64,000 bases of DNA from Glaciecola petra (GCF_031846345.1 NZ_JAVRHX010000001.1:620001-684000), one strand, 5' to 3'. Shown: positions 27,286 to 37,640, counted from the first letter of the stretch. A program made the numbers and translations. The notes: generated by a model from the sequence alone, not told the origin.

Positions 27286-27978
27286 ATGGATTTACTGCCT
27301 ACTAATGGTCTTAACTCAACACTGTATTGGGAAACCGAAGACCCAGTGCCAGTTTCAGATGGAACTGAGCAACAATTAAAACAAGAAGACTTTTTTGCGC
27401 TGTTGACCGAACAACTTGCTAATCAGGATCCAACAAAGCCTGTTGATAACGACCAATTAGTTGCACAGATGACGTCTTTTACAACGGCTGATGGTATCTC
27501 GCAATTAAATGAAAAATTTGAGGGTTTTGCAGCCTCAATGACTAGCAACCAAGCGTTGCAGGCATCCAGTCTAATTGGTCAGTCGGTTTTAGTGACAGGC
27601 AATATAGGTCATATGGCAAATGAAGGCGACGGTTTATCTGGCGTAATTATTAGCGAACAAACCTCCCAAGAGACTCAAATAGCGATTCAAAACGCAAGCG
27701 GTGAAGTAGTCAGGACTATTGACATTGGCACACAAGCCGCAGGCAACATTGAATTTAGCTGGGACGGGACCGACAGCAGCGGCAATTTAATGCCGCCTGG
27801 TGATTATGCTGTCACCGTTCAAGGTAAAGTGTTTGGAGAGTCGACCGCTCTACCTACCGCAATTAATCGCCACGTCGATAGCGTGAGTTTGTCGGGGTCA
27901 GGAGCGGGTGTAGTATTAAATTTAGATGGTGATGTCAGCATTCGTTTAGACGACGTCATACAAATCGGTAATTCATAG
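27286..27978 (+). CDS. flgD: Flagellar hook capping protein FlgD
   Basis: This 230-residue protein has the FlgD N-terminal export region (QEDFFALLTEQLANQDPTKP, VDNDQLVAQMTSFTTADGIS) and a C-terminal FnIII/tudor-like part with VVRTIDIGTQAAGNIEFSWD and GTDSSGNLMPPGDYAVTVQG, the FLGD Ig-like motif. FlgD caps the growing hook and is discarded when FlgK arrives. A GAGG site precedes the ATG. flgE follows after 9 bp. Confidence 0.92.
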   Translation: MDLLPTNGLNSTLYWETEDPVPVSDGTEQQLKQEDFFALLTEQLANQDPTKPVDNDQLVAQMTSFTTADGISQLNEKFEGFAASMTSNQALQASSLIGQSVLVTGNIGHMANEGDGLSGVIISEQTSQETQIAIQNASGEVVRTIDIGTQAAGNIEFSWDGTDSSGNLMPPGDYAVTVQGKVFGESTALPTAINRHVDSVSLSGSGAGVVLNLDGDVSIRLDDVIQIGNS

Positions 27979-27987
27979 GAGCAAAAC

Positions 27988-29373
27988 ATGTCATTTAACA
28001 TAGCATTAAGTGGAGTATCTGCATCACAAAAAGACTTAGATACAACTGCAAACAATATAGCAAACGTTAACACAGTTGGTTTTAAAGAGTCACGAGCAGA
28101 GTTTGGAGATGTATATGCCGCTTCTTTATTAGCATCAGGCAAAACTAAAGTAGGGGATGGGGTATTAACACAAGAAGTGTCACAACAATTTTCTCAAGGC
28201 AGTTTAAGTTTTACAAACAATGCACTTGATTTGGCAATTACGGGTAACGGCTTTTTTGCAACCGTACCGGAAATTACCTCAAGAGACTTTTCATTTACTC
28301 GTGCAGGCCAATTTAAGTTAGATTCAGATAACTTTGTGGTTAATTCCGCCGGAGATAATTTATTAGGATTTCCAGTTAACCCAGACGGCACTTCTGCTTC
28401 GGTAGCCTTGAGCACCACGGTACCGGTTCGAATTCCCGATTCATCGGGCTCACCGCAATCAACAACCGAGGTCGACGTGAGGTTTAACTTGCCTGCAGGC
28501 GAACAAATTAAAGAGCCGACCGAATTTGATCCAACTGATCCACTTACATATAACGCAGCAACCTCAGTAACTGTTTATGATTCTCTTGGTGATAGTCACG
28601 TAATGACATATTACTTTCTTAAAGACAACGATCCTACCGCAGTAAATGAATGGTATGTCGTAGCCGCCGTAGACGATCAACTCGTTGATATGACAAATTC
28701 AGACGGAAGTGAATCTGACCCTGCTACTGCAGTAAATGTTGTTGGCACAAACTCAGGCTTCGCAACTACGGCAGCGAAAATTCAATTTAGTGACGGTGGT
28801 GATTTTATTGCTATAGAGTCTGCCGATGGTTTGCCGCAACCTAACCAGAAAATACAGACTGAAGCACTTGGTGAATTGATTTTAGCGAACGGTTCTGATG
28901 CGACACAACAAATTACGATTGATTTTAATTTAGATCCAACAGGTGCTAACCCGAATGAGCCTACGCAGTTTGCGTCAGCTTTTGAAGTGACATCACTAGA
29001 GCAAGACGGTTTACCAGTAGGTAGATTAACGGGTATTGATATTTCGCCAGACGGTTTAGTTAGAGCGACATTTTCAAATGGTACCTCAGAGCCGATAGTG
29101 AGAGTTGCACTCGCTCGTTTTTCTAATGAACAAGGTTTAACTCAGCAAAGTTCTACGCAATGGAAGGAAAGTATACTTTCTGGAGAAGCGCTAGCGGGCG
29201 AAGCGACTACTGGGACATATGGAGATATTAATTCTTCTGCGCTTGAACAAGCAAATGTAAATTTAACCACTGAATTAATCGATATGATTATTGCGCAAAG
29301 AAACTTCCAGGCAAATTCACGTGCGCTTGAAGTGAACAACCAGCTTAACCAGACCATTCTAAATATTAGATAA
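27988..29373 (+). CDS. flgE: Flagellar hook protein FlgE
   Basis: This 461-residue protein has the axial N-terminus ALSGVSASQKDLDTTANNIA followed by NVNTVGFKESRAEF, the conserved GNGFF segment (LDLAITGNGFFATVP), and the C-terminal rod/hook signature LEQANVNLTTELIDMIIAQR followed by NFQANSRALEV. The central variable domains (about 150-390) are rich in Asp, Thr and Ser and form the exposed hook surface. A hairpin terminator follows 45 bases after the stop, so flgBCDE ends here. Confidence 0.93.
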   Translation: MSFNIALSGVSASQKDLDTTANNIANVNTVGFKESRAEFGDVYAASLLASGKTKVGDGVLTQEVSQQFSQGSLSFTNNALDLAITGNGFFATVPEITSRDFSFTRAGQFKLDSDNFVVNSAGDNLLGFPVNPDGTSASVALSTTVPVRIPDSSGSPQSTTEVDVRFNLPAGEQIKEPTEFDPTDPLTYNAATSVTVYDSLGDSHVMTYYFLKDNDPTAVNEWYVVAAVDDQLVDMTNSDGSESDPATAVNVVGTNSGFATTAAKIQFSDGGDFIAIESADGLPQPNQKIQTEALGELILANGSDATQQITIDFNLDPTGANPNEPTQFASAFEVTSLEQDGLPVGRLTGIDISPDGLVRATFSNGTSEPIVRVALARFSNEQGLTQQSSTQWKESILSGEALAGEATTGTYGDINSSALEQANVNLTTELIDMIIAQRNFQANSRALEVNNQLNQTILNIR

Positions 29374-29417
29374 TATTGTCTTTATATTTTGATCTTTCCC
29401 GGTTATTAATTGCCGCA

Positions 29418-29448
29418 TTGCCGCTTATTCCATGTAAGCGGCAATTTT
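29418..29448 (+). terminator. Rho-independent terminator after flgE
   Basis: A 10-bp perfect stem TTGCCGCTTA/TAAGCGGCAA with a 7-base loop is followed by a short T run. It separates flgBCDE from flgFGHIJKL, which has its own promoter 55 bp downstream. Confidence 0.8.
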
Positions 29449-29502
29449 AGTAAATACCATATAAATCAATACCATACATTTAAATCTCCGCATTATTTCT
29501 AT

Positions 29503-29518
29503 TGGCACACTACTTGCA
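29503..29518 (+). promoter_or_regulatory. Sigma-54 promoter of flgFGHIJKL
   Basis: TGGCACACTACTTGCA is a near-perfect -24/-12 element (GG-N10-GC), the best in the window. It lies 72 bases before the flgF ATG and after the flgE terminator. Confidence 0.9.
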
Positions 29519-29590
29519 AAACTTTAGTAACAACAGTCAGAGAGTGTTTCTCTAACGGTGTATTCCTAATTTAGGAACTAAGGTAGATAA

Positions 29591-30334
29591 ATGGATAAGC
29601 TTTTATACATTGCAGCTAGCGGGGCTAAGCAAGATTTGATTGCTACGGGTGTGCGCGCCAACAATTTGGCTAATGCGCAAACAAATGGTTTTAGGGCACA
29701 ATTAGAACAAGCCCGAGCCATGCCAGCATTTGGTGAGGGCTTGCCAACACGCGTTTTTTCAATGACTGAAAGCCCAGCAAATAATTATGAGTCGGGCCCC
29801 AAAATTACTACTGGCAGAGAGCTTGATATCGCCATCCAAGGCGAAGGGTGGTTTAGTGTGCAGACTCCAGAAGGCGAGGAAGCATTTACTCGCGCCGGTG
29901 GATTTACAACAGGCGCCGATGGTTCTTTGCTCGACCCAAAAGGCAATTTAGTAATGGGAAACAATGGTCCTATATTTTTGCCTGTCCCACTGAATAACTT
30001 GACCATTGGTATTGACGGAACCATATCGGCTCGACTACAAGGTGCGCCTGAGAATGCGGTTGAAGAAATTGGCCAGCTTAAATTAGTAAATCCACCTAAT
30101 GATCAAATTCAACGACGTGAAGACGGCCTATTTGCTTTGAAGTCTGGTGAGATTGCCCAGCAGGATCTCACCGTTACGGTACAAAACGGAATGTTAGAAG
30201 GGTCGAATGTGAATGCTGTTGACGAAATGGTGAATATGATTGGTCTGCAACGTCATTACGAAATGCAAGTTAAGCTTATGAAAAAAGCCGACACCTTAGC
30301 CATGCGTGGCAACATGTTATTAAGAATGATTTAA
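29591..30334 (+). CDS. flgF: Flagellar basal-body rod protein FlgF
   Basis: This 247-residue protein starts MDKLLYIAASGAKQDLIATG, then VRANNLANAQTNGFRAQLEQ, the FlgF N-terminus. It has LDIAIQGEGWFSVQTPEGEE in the core and ends with the axial C-terminal helix (GSNVNAVDEMVNMIGLQRHY). FlgF is a proximal rod subunit. The AAGGTAG ribosome-binding site is 4-5 bases before the ATG. It is first in the flgFGHIJKL operon. Confidence 0.93.
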   Translation: MDKLLYIAASGAKQDLIATGVRANNLANAQTNGFRAQLEQARAMPAFGEGLPTRVFSMTESPANNYESGPKITTGRELDIAIQGEGWFSVQTPEGEEAFTRAGGFTTGADGSLLDPKGNLVMGNNGPIFLPVPLNNLTIGIDGTISARLQGAPENAVEEIGQLKLVNPPNDQIQRREDGLFALKSGEIAQQDLTVTVQNGMLEGSNVNAVDEMVNMIGLQRHYEMQVKLMKKADTLAMRGNMLLRMI

Positions 30335-30380
30335 GTATTAAACGTTTATTTAGCGAATTGAATTCGCGGAGGTTACAAAT

Positions 30381-31169
30381 ATGCATCCGGCATTATGGAT
30401 AAGTAAAACAGGTTTAGACGCGGCGCAAACAGATGTGTCAGTTGTTTCAAATAACTTGGCAAACGCCAGTACTGTTGGCTTTAAAAAGGATAGAGCGGTA
30501 TTCGAAGACCTGCTTTATCAAAATATTAATCAGCCTGGCGGGCGTTCATCAGCTGACACAGAATTACCATCGGGTTTAATGCTCGGAGCAGGATCAAAGG
30601 TTGTCGCCACTCAAAAAACACATACGCAAGGTGGTCTTATTACCACTGGAAATGCGTTAGATATGTCTATTCAAGGAAAAGGTTTTTTTGAAATACAAAT
30701 GCCAGACGGAAGCGCTTCATTTACTCGAAATGGCCAATTTACCCTGAATGACCAAGGTCAAATTGTGACTCCAGGTGCTGGTTTTGTGTTGCAACCTGTC
30801 ATAACCGTGCCGCCAGAAGCGCAACAAATTACTATTTCTCAAGAAGGTGAAGTGTCTGCGCAATTAAGAGCTCAAGCTGAACCGCAGGTACTTGGCCAAA
30901 TTAACATCACTGATTTTATTAATCCAGTTGGCCTGCAACCCATAGGACAAAATCTATTTGTTGAAACTGCTGTATCTGGCGCACCAGTTCAAGGCGTGCC
31001 TGGATTAGAGGGATTAGGAACCGTATCGCAAGGTTCACTTGAAACATCAAATGTTAATGTAACTGAAGAGCTTGTCAATTTAATTGAAAGTCAGCGTTTG
31101 TATGAAATGAACTCTAAAGTGATTTCGTCAGTTGACCAAATGTTAGGTCAGGTTATTCAGCAGCTTTAA
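30381..31169 (+). CDS. flgG: Flagellar distal rod protein FlgG
   Basis: This 262-residue protein starts MHPALWISKTGLDAAQTDVS, then VVSNNLANASTVGFKKDRAV. It contains LDMSIQGKGFFEIQMPDG and SFTRNGQF, and ends SNVNVTEELVNLIESQRLYE, all typical of FlgG, the distal rod. GGAGGT precedes the ATG. Confidence 0.95.
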   Translation: MHPALWISKTGLDAAQTDVSVVSNNLANASTVGFKKDRAVFEDLLYQNINQPGGRSSADTELPSGLMLGAGSKVVATQKTHTQGGLITTGNALDMSIQGKGFFEIQMPDGSASFTRNGQFTLNDQGQIVTPGAGFVLQPVITVPPEAQQITISQEGEVSAQLRAQAEPQVLGQINITDFINPVGLQPIGQNLFVETAVSGAPVQGVPGLEGLGTVSQGSLETSNVNVTEELVNLIESQRLYEMNSKVISSVDQMLGQVIQQL

Positions 31170-31236
31170 CGGCATTGAATAGCCTATTTTAGAAGTTGGC
31201 GAACATAAATTAAGCAGTACAAGGTAAACCTCGATC

Positions 31237-31947
31237 ATGAAAACACAATATCACTATTACCGCAGTTTTTTTCTACTGCTATTACCAATGGCAATGCTCA
31301 TGTTGATGGGTTGCGAATCAACCAGTAGCACACCAATAAGCGCAAATGACCCGTATTATGCGCCAGTACAACCTATTGATAAACGCGAAAGTATTGCTGA
31401 AACGGGTAGTTTGTTTTCAGCGATATCAGCCAACAGTCTATATTCTGATGTTACTGCAAGAAGGGTAGGCGATATTATTACTGTAACATTGAGTGAAAAT
31501 ACCAATGCCACCAAAAGTGCGAATACTCGCACCTCAAAAGAATCTACCGCTAATTTAAACCCTGTTGTGGGTTTGGGTGCACAACCCATCCGCATTGGCA
31601 ACGAAGCTATTCAACTCGGTGTTGATTCAAGTAACGAATTTACTGGTGATGCTCAGTCAAACCAAAGTAATAGCTTGCAAGGCAATATTTCGGTCACTGT
31701 TGTCCAAGTGTTGGCAAATCGCAACTTAGTGATCAGAGGTGAGAAATGGCTGACCCTAAACAATGGTGATGAGTATATTCGATTGACTGGTGTGATTAGG
31801 CCAGCAGATATAAGCCCTAGTAACGAAATACAGTCAAATAAAATTGCTAATGCAAGAATTCAATATAGTGGCAAAGGAACTTTCGCCAATGCGCAGGAAA
31901 AAGGTTGGTTAAATAAATTTTTCAACTCTTCATGGTGGCCTCTATGA
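31237..31947 (+). CDS. flgH: Flagellar L-ring lipoprotein FlgH
   Basis: This 236-residue lipoprotein has a lipobox MLMLMGCEST. Its mature part has the FlgH signatures GSLFSAISANSLYSDVTARR, VGDIITVTLSENTNA and the C-terminal VVQVLANRNLVIRGEKWLTL, with RLTGVIRPADI. It forms the outer-membrane L ring around the rod. The gene overlaps the start of flgI. Confidence 0.94.
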   Translation: MKTQYHYYRSFFLLLLPMAMLMLMGCESTSSTPISANDPYYAPVQPIDKRESIAETGSLFSAISANSLYSDVTARRVGDIITVTLSENTNATKSANTRTSKESTANLNPVVGLGAQPIRIGNEAIQLGVDSSNEFTGDAQSNQSNSLQGNISVTVVQVLANRNLVIRGEKWLTLNNGDEYIRLTGVIRPADISPSNEIQSNKIANARIQYSGKGTFANAQEKGWLNKFFNSSWWPL

Positions 31948-33095
31948 TTTCGTCAAATGGTGTTTTAAGTATGAATAGTCAAAAAGTGACCGGTATATTA
32001 ATCAGTTTTATTTTGCTTGTTTATTGTACTCAGCTTGGCGCGGCTCAGCGCATTAAAGACCTAGCCAGTGTGCAAGGTGTGCGTTCAAATCAATTGGTAG
32101 GATATGGATTGGTAGTAGGCTTACCAGGCACTGGAGAAACGTCTCCTTTTACTGAACAGTCTTTTCGTACCATGTTGGCTAATTTTGGTATTAGTTTAGA
32201 CAGTAGCGTGAAGCCAAAAATTAAGAACGTTGCAGCAGTTGCAATTCATGCAGATTTACCTGCTTTTGCTAAACCTGGGCAAACTATAGATATAACCGTT
32301 TCTTCAATAGGAGAAGCGAGCAGTTTGCAAGGGGGAACACTATTGACAACAATGCTAAGAGGGCTCGACGGTGAGATTTATGCCGTTGCACAGGGCAGCT
32401 TAGTGGTGTCTGGTTTTGGTGCCCAAGGCAACGATGGCTCAAGAATTGTTAGTAATACACCAACCGTTGGCACAATTGCCAATGGTGCAGTTGTTGAACG
32501 GACTGTTCCAAATGGCCTTATGCAAAATGACTACTTAACACTTAATTTGAATTCGCCTGATTTTTCAACTGCACAGGCTTTAGCTGATGAAATAAATCGT
32601 CGTTTAGGCGCCGATCCTGAAAAGGGCTATGCCATAGCAACGCCATTAGATGCCGCAAGTGTGCGAGTTAGTGCGCCACGAGATGTGGGTCAGCGCGTTG
32701 GCTTTTTGGCGACTATAGAAAATTTTGAATTTACACCTGCTGCAGCACCGGCGCGCGTTGTTATAAACAGTCGCACCGGCACAATAGTGATTGGCAGTAG
32801 CGTTCGATTGCTTCCAGCAGCAATTACTCATGGGGGATTAACGGTCACTATTACCGAAGACCCTGCAGTTGTTCAACCAAACGCGTTTGCAGATGGCCAA
32901 ACAGTGGCACTTAATCAGTCGATTGTTGACGTCGAACTTGATGATAGTCGCATGTTTAAGTTTGACCCTGGCGTCACGCTGGATGAATTAGTAAGGGCCG
33001 TAAACCAAATTGGAGCCGCGCCTGGAGATCTTATGGCGATCCTTGAAGCACTCAGGCAAGCGGGTGCCTTACAAGGCGAATTGATAGTCATTTAA
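31944..33095 (+). CDS. flgI: Flagellar P-ring protein FlgI
   Basis: This 383-residue periplasmic protein has a Sec signal peptide (ILISFILLVYCTQLGAA) followed by the invariant QRIKDLASVQGVRSNQLVGY and GLVVGLPGTGE. The C-terminus has FKFDPGVTLDELVRAVNQIG and APGDLMAILEALRQAGALQG. The frame opens at 31932. ATG 31944 overlaps the flgH stop (ATGA), favouring coupled initiation there, and ATG 31971 would give a more usual signal peptide length. FlgI forms the P ring with help from FlgA. Confidence 0.94.
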   Translation: MISSNGVLSMNSQKVTGILISFILLVYCTQLGAAQRIKDLASVQGVRSNQLVGYGLVVGLPGTGETSPFTEQSFRTMLANFGISLDSSVKPKIKNVAAVAIHADLPAFAKPGQTIDITVSSIGEASSLQGGTLLTTMLRGLDGEIYAVAQGSLVVSGFGAQGNDGSRIVSNTPTVGTIANGAVVERTVPNGLMQNDYLTLNLNSPDFSTAQALADEINRRLGADPEKGYAIATPLDAASVRVSAPRDVGQRVGFLATIENFEFTPAAAPARVVINSRTGTIVIGSSVRLLPAAITHGGLTVTITEDPAVVQPNAFADGQTVALNQSIVDVELDDSRMFKFDPGVTLDELVRAVNQIGAAPGDLMAILEALRQAGALQGELIVI

Positions 33096-33162
33096 ATGCT
33101 GTTTATTTGTAACAATCACCAAAATAAAACGATTAGCAAGCGTAATACGAGGAAGCCCTAGT

Positions 33163-34101
33163 ATGGATATGAAGTTAGATACAAAGTCACAACTCGAGAT
33201 GTCGAGAAGTACACTTGACTTCAATGGGCTAGATACCTTGCGCACGGCAGCTAAAAATGGCGATGGCAAGGCTTTAGAAGAAGCGGCTAAACAGTTTGAA
33301 GCCATATTCGTTAAGATGCTTTTGTCGTCTATGCGCAAAGCACAAGATGCACTTGCTGATCAAGATAGTCCGTTTAATTCAGAGCAAGTTAAGTTTTATC
33401 GCGATATGCACGACCAGCAACTCGCTACTGATTTATCCACTAATGGTAGTATCGGCCTAGCTGAAATTATTATTCAACAAATGGATATTAATAAAGAGGC
33501 AACCACTATTAATGGTTTACGCAGTAACGCAAATATAGAAGACATCAATCGCTACCGTAAATTACTACAAGAAAACAATCATAAAACAGTGAGCAATAGT
33601 GATGCTTCAATTCAAAAGCAGGCAGCTTTTGCTTCACCCAAAGACTTTGTGCAGGGTTTATATGATAAAGCGGTAGCCGCTGCTGAGAAACTTGACATCG
33701 ATCCTAAGGCCTTACTAGCACAAGCGGCAGTAGAAACAGGCTGGGGCAAATATGTTATCCAACAGAATGACGGCAATAGTTCGCATAATCTTTTTGGCAT
33801 AAAAGCTGACCCACGTTGGCAAGGTAAAAAAGCGGTTGTCGACACCATTGAATACGTAAATCAAATTCCAGAGAAACAACAAGCTAGTTTTAGAAGCTAT
33901 TCCGATTTTGCCGATTCACTTAGCGATTATGTAGACTTTATTAAATCAAATCCTCGGTATAGCGAAGCTATTGAAAAAACTGAAAACGCGGCGAGTTATT
34001 TTAAGTCTCTTCAAGAGGCGGGATATGCGACTGACCCTAGCTACGCAGATAAAATTATGTCGGTATATAACGGCAGTTTGTTAAATGAGTTATTGCCATG
34101 A
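33163..34101 (+). CDS. flgJ: Rod-binding protein and peptidoglycan hydrolase FlgJ
   Basis: This 312-residue protein has two domains. Residues about 30-110 are the rod-binding part (LEEAAKQFEAIFVKMLLSSM, FYRDMHDQQLATDLS). Residues about 160-312 are a glucosaminidase/muramidase domain with FVQGLYDKAVAAAEKLDIDP and the catalytic glutamate in AAVETGWGKY near residue 190, followed by SSHNLFGIKADPRW. It opens the peptidoglycan for rod growth. GAGG precedes the ATG. The stop overlaps the flgK start (ATGA). Confidence 0.94.
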   Translation: MDMKLDTKSQLEMSRSTLDFNGLDTLRTAAKNGDGKALEEAAKQFEAIFVKMLLSSMRKAQDALADQDSPFNSEQVKFYRDMHDQQLATDLSTNGSIGLAEIIIQQMDINKEATTINGLRSNANIEDINRYRKLLQENNHKTVSNSDASIQKQAAFASPKDFVQGLYDKAVAAAEKLDIDPKALLAQAAVETGWGKYVIQQNDGNSSHNLFGIKADPRWQGKKAVVDTIEYVNQIPEKQQASFRSYSDFADSLSDYVDFIKSNPRYSEAIEKTENAASYFKSLQEAGYATDPSYADKIMSVYNGSLLNELLP

Positions 34102-36242
34102 TTAGAAATGCTGATTTATTTACCATGGCAACCTCTGGCTTAAATGCCAGTCAAAAATTGCTAAACACGACCAGTAATAATATTGCCAATATCAACACAG
34201 AGGGTTATGTCCGTGAACGTACAGAATTTACTTCGCGCCTTGGGGGTGGAGTAGACTTTGGCTTTACTGATCGAGTCTTAGATGTATTTGCTCAAAATCA
34301 ATTACGTCGCGACACAAGTTCAGTAGGTGAGTTTGAAGCTTTCAATAATAGGGTAGAAAGCTTAGACAACATTCTCGCGACTGAAGCGAACAGTATTTCT
34401 TCTGCATTGACCCGATTTTTTGCTTCCATACAAACCGCAACGGATGATCCTACCAATATGCCATCTCGTGATGCCGTATTAGGTGAAGCACAAAGTATGC
34501 TTAATCGGATCAATACTTTGGGCGATTTTATGCGCGTAAAAGAGGAAGAGACTGAGTTACAAATTGAAAATACCGTAAGCACGGCCAATCGCCTTATTGA
34601 GCAAATTGGCGATTTGAATGAAGCGATACAAGTGGCTCAAGGCTCTAGCACAGTCGACACTCCTTCGGCGCTTCTTAATCAAAGAGATCTAGCGGTTATG
34701 GAGTTGTCTGAATTAGTTGCAATTGAAGTAAGACAAAGTTCCAATGCTGACGACGGTATAGTCATTAACTTAAAAAGCGGAGAATCACTAGTATTGGCCG
34801 ACGGCGCTTTTAATGTTTTTGCAATTGGAGGGGAACCCGATTACACCAGTCGCGACTTAAAACTCCAAACTAATTATCAACCACCCAAACAAAACACCAC
34901 CATTAATGTGCGAGAGCAAAGTCTAGGCGGCGCTTTAGGTGGTGTTTATAAATATAGAGAACAAGTGTTAGAGCCTGCACAAAGAGATTTGGGTAAGCTT
35001 GCAACTACATTGGCTGACACCTTAAATACGCAAAATCGTCAGGGTATGGATTTGGATCTTCAATTGGGTGGCGATTTGTTCACAATAGCTGATTTTCGAG
35101 GCATCAACTATCCTGAAAACGCCGACTTGTCAGTTGGCGTGACTGGTCGCTTGCGTCCAGGTGAAAGTGGTGACCTAACCAATAATGATTATAAAATTAC
35201 AGTATTAACGGCTCCCACTGGCAACCCAGCGACATTTGATGTCGAAGTAGCTGCATTGACAAACGAAAGTCGCCCTCAGCTTGATGAAAACAATAATCCG
35301 ATTACTCAAACCTTAACCGTTACGGCTCAAGCAGGTACGTACAACGCGACTATCGGAGGTATTGAAATAACCTTCGATGATGGTGGGAACTATGCTGTTG
35401 GAGATGCATTTTTAATTCAACCGACGCGCATTGCGGCTGCTAATTTAACAATGGCAACTACTCGTGCTGAAGACTTAGCATTTGCTAAACCTCTTAGATT
35501 AGATACCAATATTGATAACTTGGGAGATGCTAAATTAATTGGTTTGACCATTAGTAATAGTTTTGTAGATAACTCATTTGTTGACAGTCGAGCATCAGCT
35601 TTTAATGGTGATTTTGGTCTTCAAGATGCGAGTGAATCACCGTCTGCCACCTTTGGCGCTCCGGTGACTGTTCGCTTCAGTTCAGCAGATACATACGATG
35701 TTCTAGACAATAGCGGACAAATAATATCAACGGTGTCAGGCGCTAGTGATTTAAATAATCTACTTGCGCAAGCAAAGCAATCAGGTACACCAGCATGGCC
35801 TCCTGAATTTAGCGCGCTTGACGATTATCCAGGTTACGATTTTTCATTGGAAGGTATTCCTAAACCGGGTGATGAGTTTACCTTTGACTACAATACAAAC
35901 GGTATTAATGACAATAGAAATGCATATGATTTAGCAAGCCTACAACAAGGTGACTTTGTGCGTTTAAGCAATGGCACACAAGGTAACAAAGCTACTTTCA
36001 ACGAAGCATACTCTTCACTAGTGAGCCAAGTAGGTTCGGCTTCCGCGGCATCAAAAATCGACTTAGAAGCCGCTAAAATAATGCAAACGCAATCATCGGA
36101 TTGGTTTGAATCAAGCGCAGGCGTTAGCCTCGATGAAGAGGCTGCAAATTTGATTCAGTTTCAGCAGTCTTATGCTGCTGCCGCTAGAATTTTATCTACA
36201 GCCCAGCAAATGTTCGATACGATTTTGCAAGTATCTAGATAG
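34098..36242 (+). CDS. flgK: Hook-filament junction protein 1 FlgK
   Basis: This 714-residue protein has the FlgK N-terminus LFTMATSGLNASQKLLNTTS, then NNIANINTEGYVRERTEF. The C-terminal D0 helix includes SLDEEAANLIQFQQSYAAAA followed by RILSTAQQMFDTIL. It is longer than the enterobacterial protein (about 550), with additional beta-rich central sequence (about 340-560). FlgK joins hook and filament and is escorted by FlgN. The ATG overlaps the flgJ stop. Confidence 0.93.
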   Translation: MIRNADLFTMATSGLNASQKLLNTTSNNIANINTEGYVRERTEFTSRLGGGVDFGFTDRVLDVFAQNQLRRDTSSVGEFEAFNNRVESLDNILATEANSISSALTRFFASIQTATDDPTNMPSRDAVLGEAQSMLNRINTLGDFMRVKEEETELQIENTVSTANRLIEQIGDLNEAIQVAQGSSTVDTPSALLNQRDLAVMELSELVAIEVRQSSNADDGIVINLKSGESLVLADGAFNVFAIGGEPDYTSRDLKLQTNYQPPKQNTTINVREQSLGGALGGVYKYREQVLEPAQRDLGKLATTLADTLNTQNRQGMDLDLQLGGDLFTIADFRGINYPENADLSVGVTGRLRPGESGDLTNNDYKITVLTAPTGNPATFDVEVAALTNESRPQLDENNNPITQTLTVTAQAGTYNATIGGIEITFDDGGNYAVGDAFLIQPTRIAAANLTMATTRAEDLAFAKPLRLDTNIDNLGDAKLIGLTISNSFVDNSFVDSRASAFNGDFGLQDASESPSATFGAPVTVRFSSADTYDVLDNSGQIISTVSGASDLNNLLAQAKQSGTPAWPPEFSALDDYPGYDFSLEGIPKPGDEFTFDYNTNGINDNRNAYDLASLQQGDFVRLSNGTQGNKATFNEAYSSLVSQVGSASAASKIDLEAAKIMQTQSSDWFESSAGVSLDEEAANLIQFQQSYAAAARILSTAQQMFDTILQVSR

Positions 36243-36253
36243 TGGAGTGAGAT

Positions 36254-37477
36254 ATGCGAGTAACTACAAATTTAATATTTAATCAAAATTTGCGCGCAAT
36301 AAATTCCAGTCAGGGCAATTTGTCTGATATCCAGACTCAGCTGGCCAGTGGCAAAAAACTGTTAAGGCCGTCTGATGATCCAGTTGGTGCTTCACAGGTC
36401 ATTCGCTTGACTGAAGAAATAGACAAAATAAGTCAGTATCAGCGTAATAATGATTTAGTTACCAATGCGCTAGAACTGCAAGAAACTACGCTAAGAAGCA
36501 TAAATGACGTTGTAAATAGAGCGCGAGTATTAACTGTACAGTCGGGTAATGGTATTTTATCTGCGCCTGACAAAATAGCGTTGGGGGCTGAAATCGAACA
36601 GTTAAGAAACCAACTTGTTGATTTAATGAACTCTCAGAATGCAAGCGGAGAATATATATTTTCTGGTTACCAGTCTGGGCAACAAGCGTTTGAATTCAAC
36701 CCATCAGCTAGCAATAATCGAATTAGTTTTGTTGGAGATGACGGTACAAATATCATTCAGTTGTCTGACAGTGTTAGCATTCAAAGTACTAGTTCAGGAA
36801 AATCTCTATTTGAAGATGTACAAGCACGACTTAATTTTTCGTTGCCAAATGTATCAGGGGCGGTTGTAGAGAACTATCAGATAAAAAACCAAGGTTCATT
36901 TGATCAGTTTCATCGCGAAAACTTCGATCCTGTTAACGATGCCAATAATGCGTTTCGATTTACAATCGTTTCGGCAAACGAAATTCAAGTTAGTAATATT
37001 GGTACTGGTCAAATACTGGATAGTTTAGTATTCGAAAGTGGGCAAGATATATCATTTAATGGAATTCAATTAAATGCAGTTGGCGTCCCTGGTGATACTT
37101 TTGACATCGAGTTAAATCGACCAAAAAAAGCAAATATGGCAGAAACCTTACACACCCTGTTTTTGGCATTAAACGATCCAAATTTGAGCGAGCAAGAATA
37201 TACTTCAATAATTGATGATACCCTTGTTGGCTTAGATAACGGGCTGACACGGATGGCAAGGGAAAACTCTTCTTTAGGTGCACGTTTAAATATCGCCCAA
37301 TCAGTAGAATCTGCACAATTGGATGCCGAAATTGCAAATCAGCAAGCTCGCTCGGCAATTGAAGATGTTGACTATGCAGAAGCTTCTTCCGAATTTGCTA
37401 AGCAAGAAACAGCGCTTGAAGCAGCCTTCGCTTCATTTCCGCGAATCGCTAACCTTAGCCTCTTTAATTATATATAA
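36254..37477 (+). CDS. flgL: Hook-filament junction protein 3 FlgL
   Basis: This 407-residue flagellin-like protein starts MRVTTNLIFNQNLRAINSSQ, then LSDIQTQLASGKKLLRPSDD, and ends with a coiled D0 helix (IEDVDYAEASSEFAKQETAL, ASFPRIANLSLFNYI). It forms the junction zone between FlgK and the filament. GGAG precedes the ATG. It is the last gene of the flgFGHIJKL operon. A hairpin terminator lies about 165 bases downstream. Confidence 0.92.
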   Translation: MRVTTNLIFNQNLRAINSSQGNLSDIQTQLASGKKLLRPSDDPVGASQVIRLTEEIDKISQYQRNNDLVTNALELQETTLRSINDVVNRARVLTVQSGNGILSAPDKIALGAEIEQLRNQLVDLMNSQNASGEYIFSGYQSGQQAFEFNPSASNNRISFVGDDGTNIIQLSDSVSIQSTSSGKSLFEDVQARLNFSLPNVSGAVVENYQIKNQGSFDQFHRENFDPVNDANNAFRFTIVSANEIQVSNIGTGQILDSLVFESGQDISFNGIQLNAVGVPGDTFDIELNRPKKANMAETLHTLFLALNDPNLSEQEYTSIIDDTLVGLDNGLTRMARENSSLGARLNIAQSVESAQLDAEIANQQARSAIEDVDYAEASSEFAKQETALEAAFASFPRIANLSLFNYI

Positions 37478-37640
37478 GCTGCAACATTCATCGTTGTCTG
37501 AATATCTTATGGCCGCATTATCGGGGCTTTTATTTATAGTAAATAAAAAAAGTAAAAAAAACTTTGTCGTTTAAAAAATGGTTTTTTTAGTCTTCTACGG
37601 TACACAACATCGATAATATCACCCTGTTCATTTTTTAAAG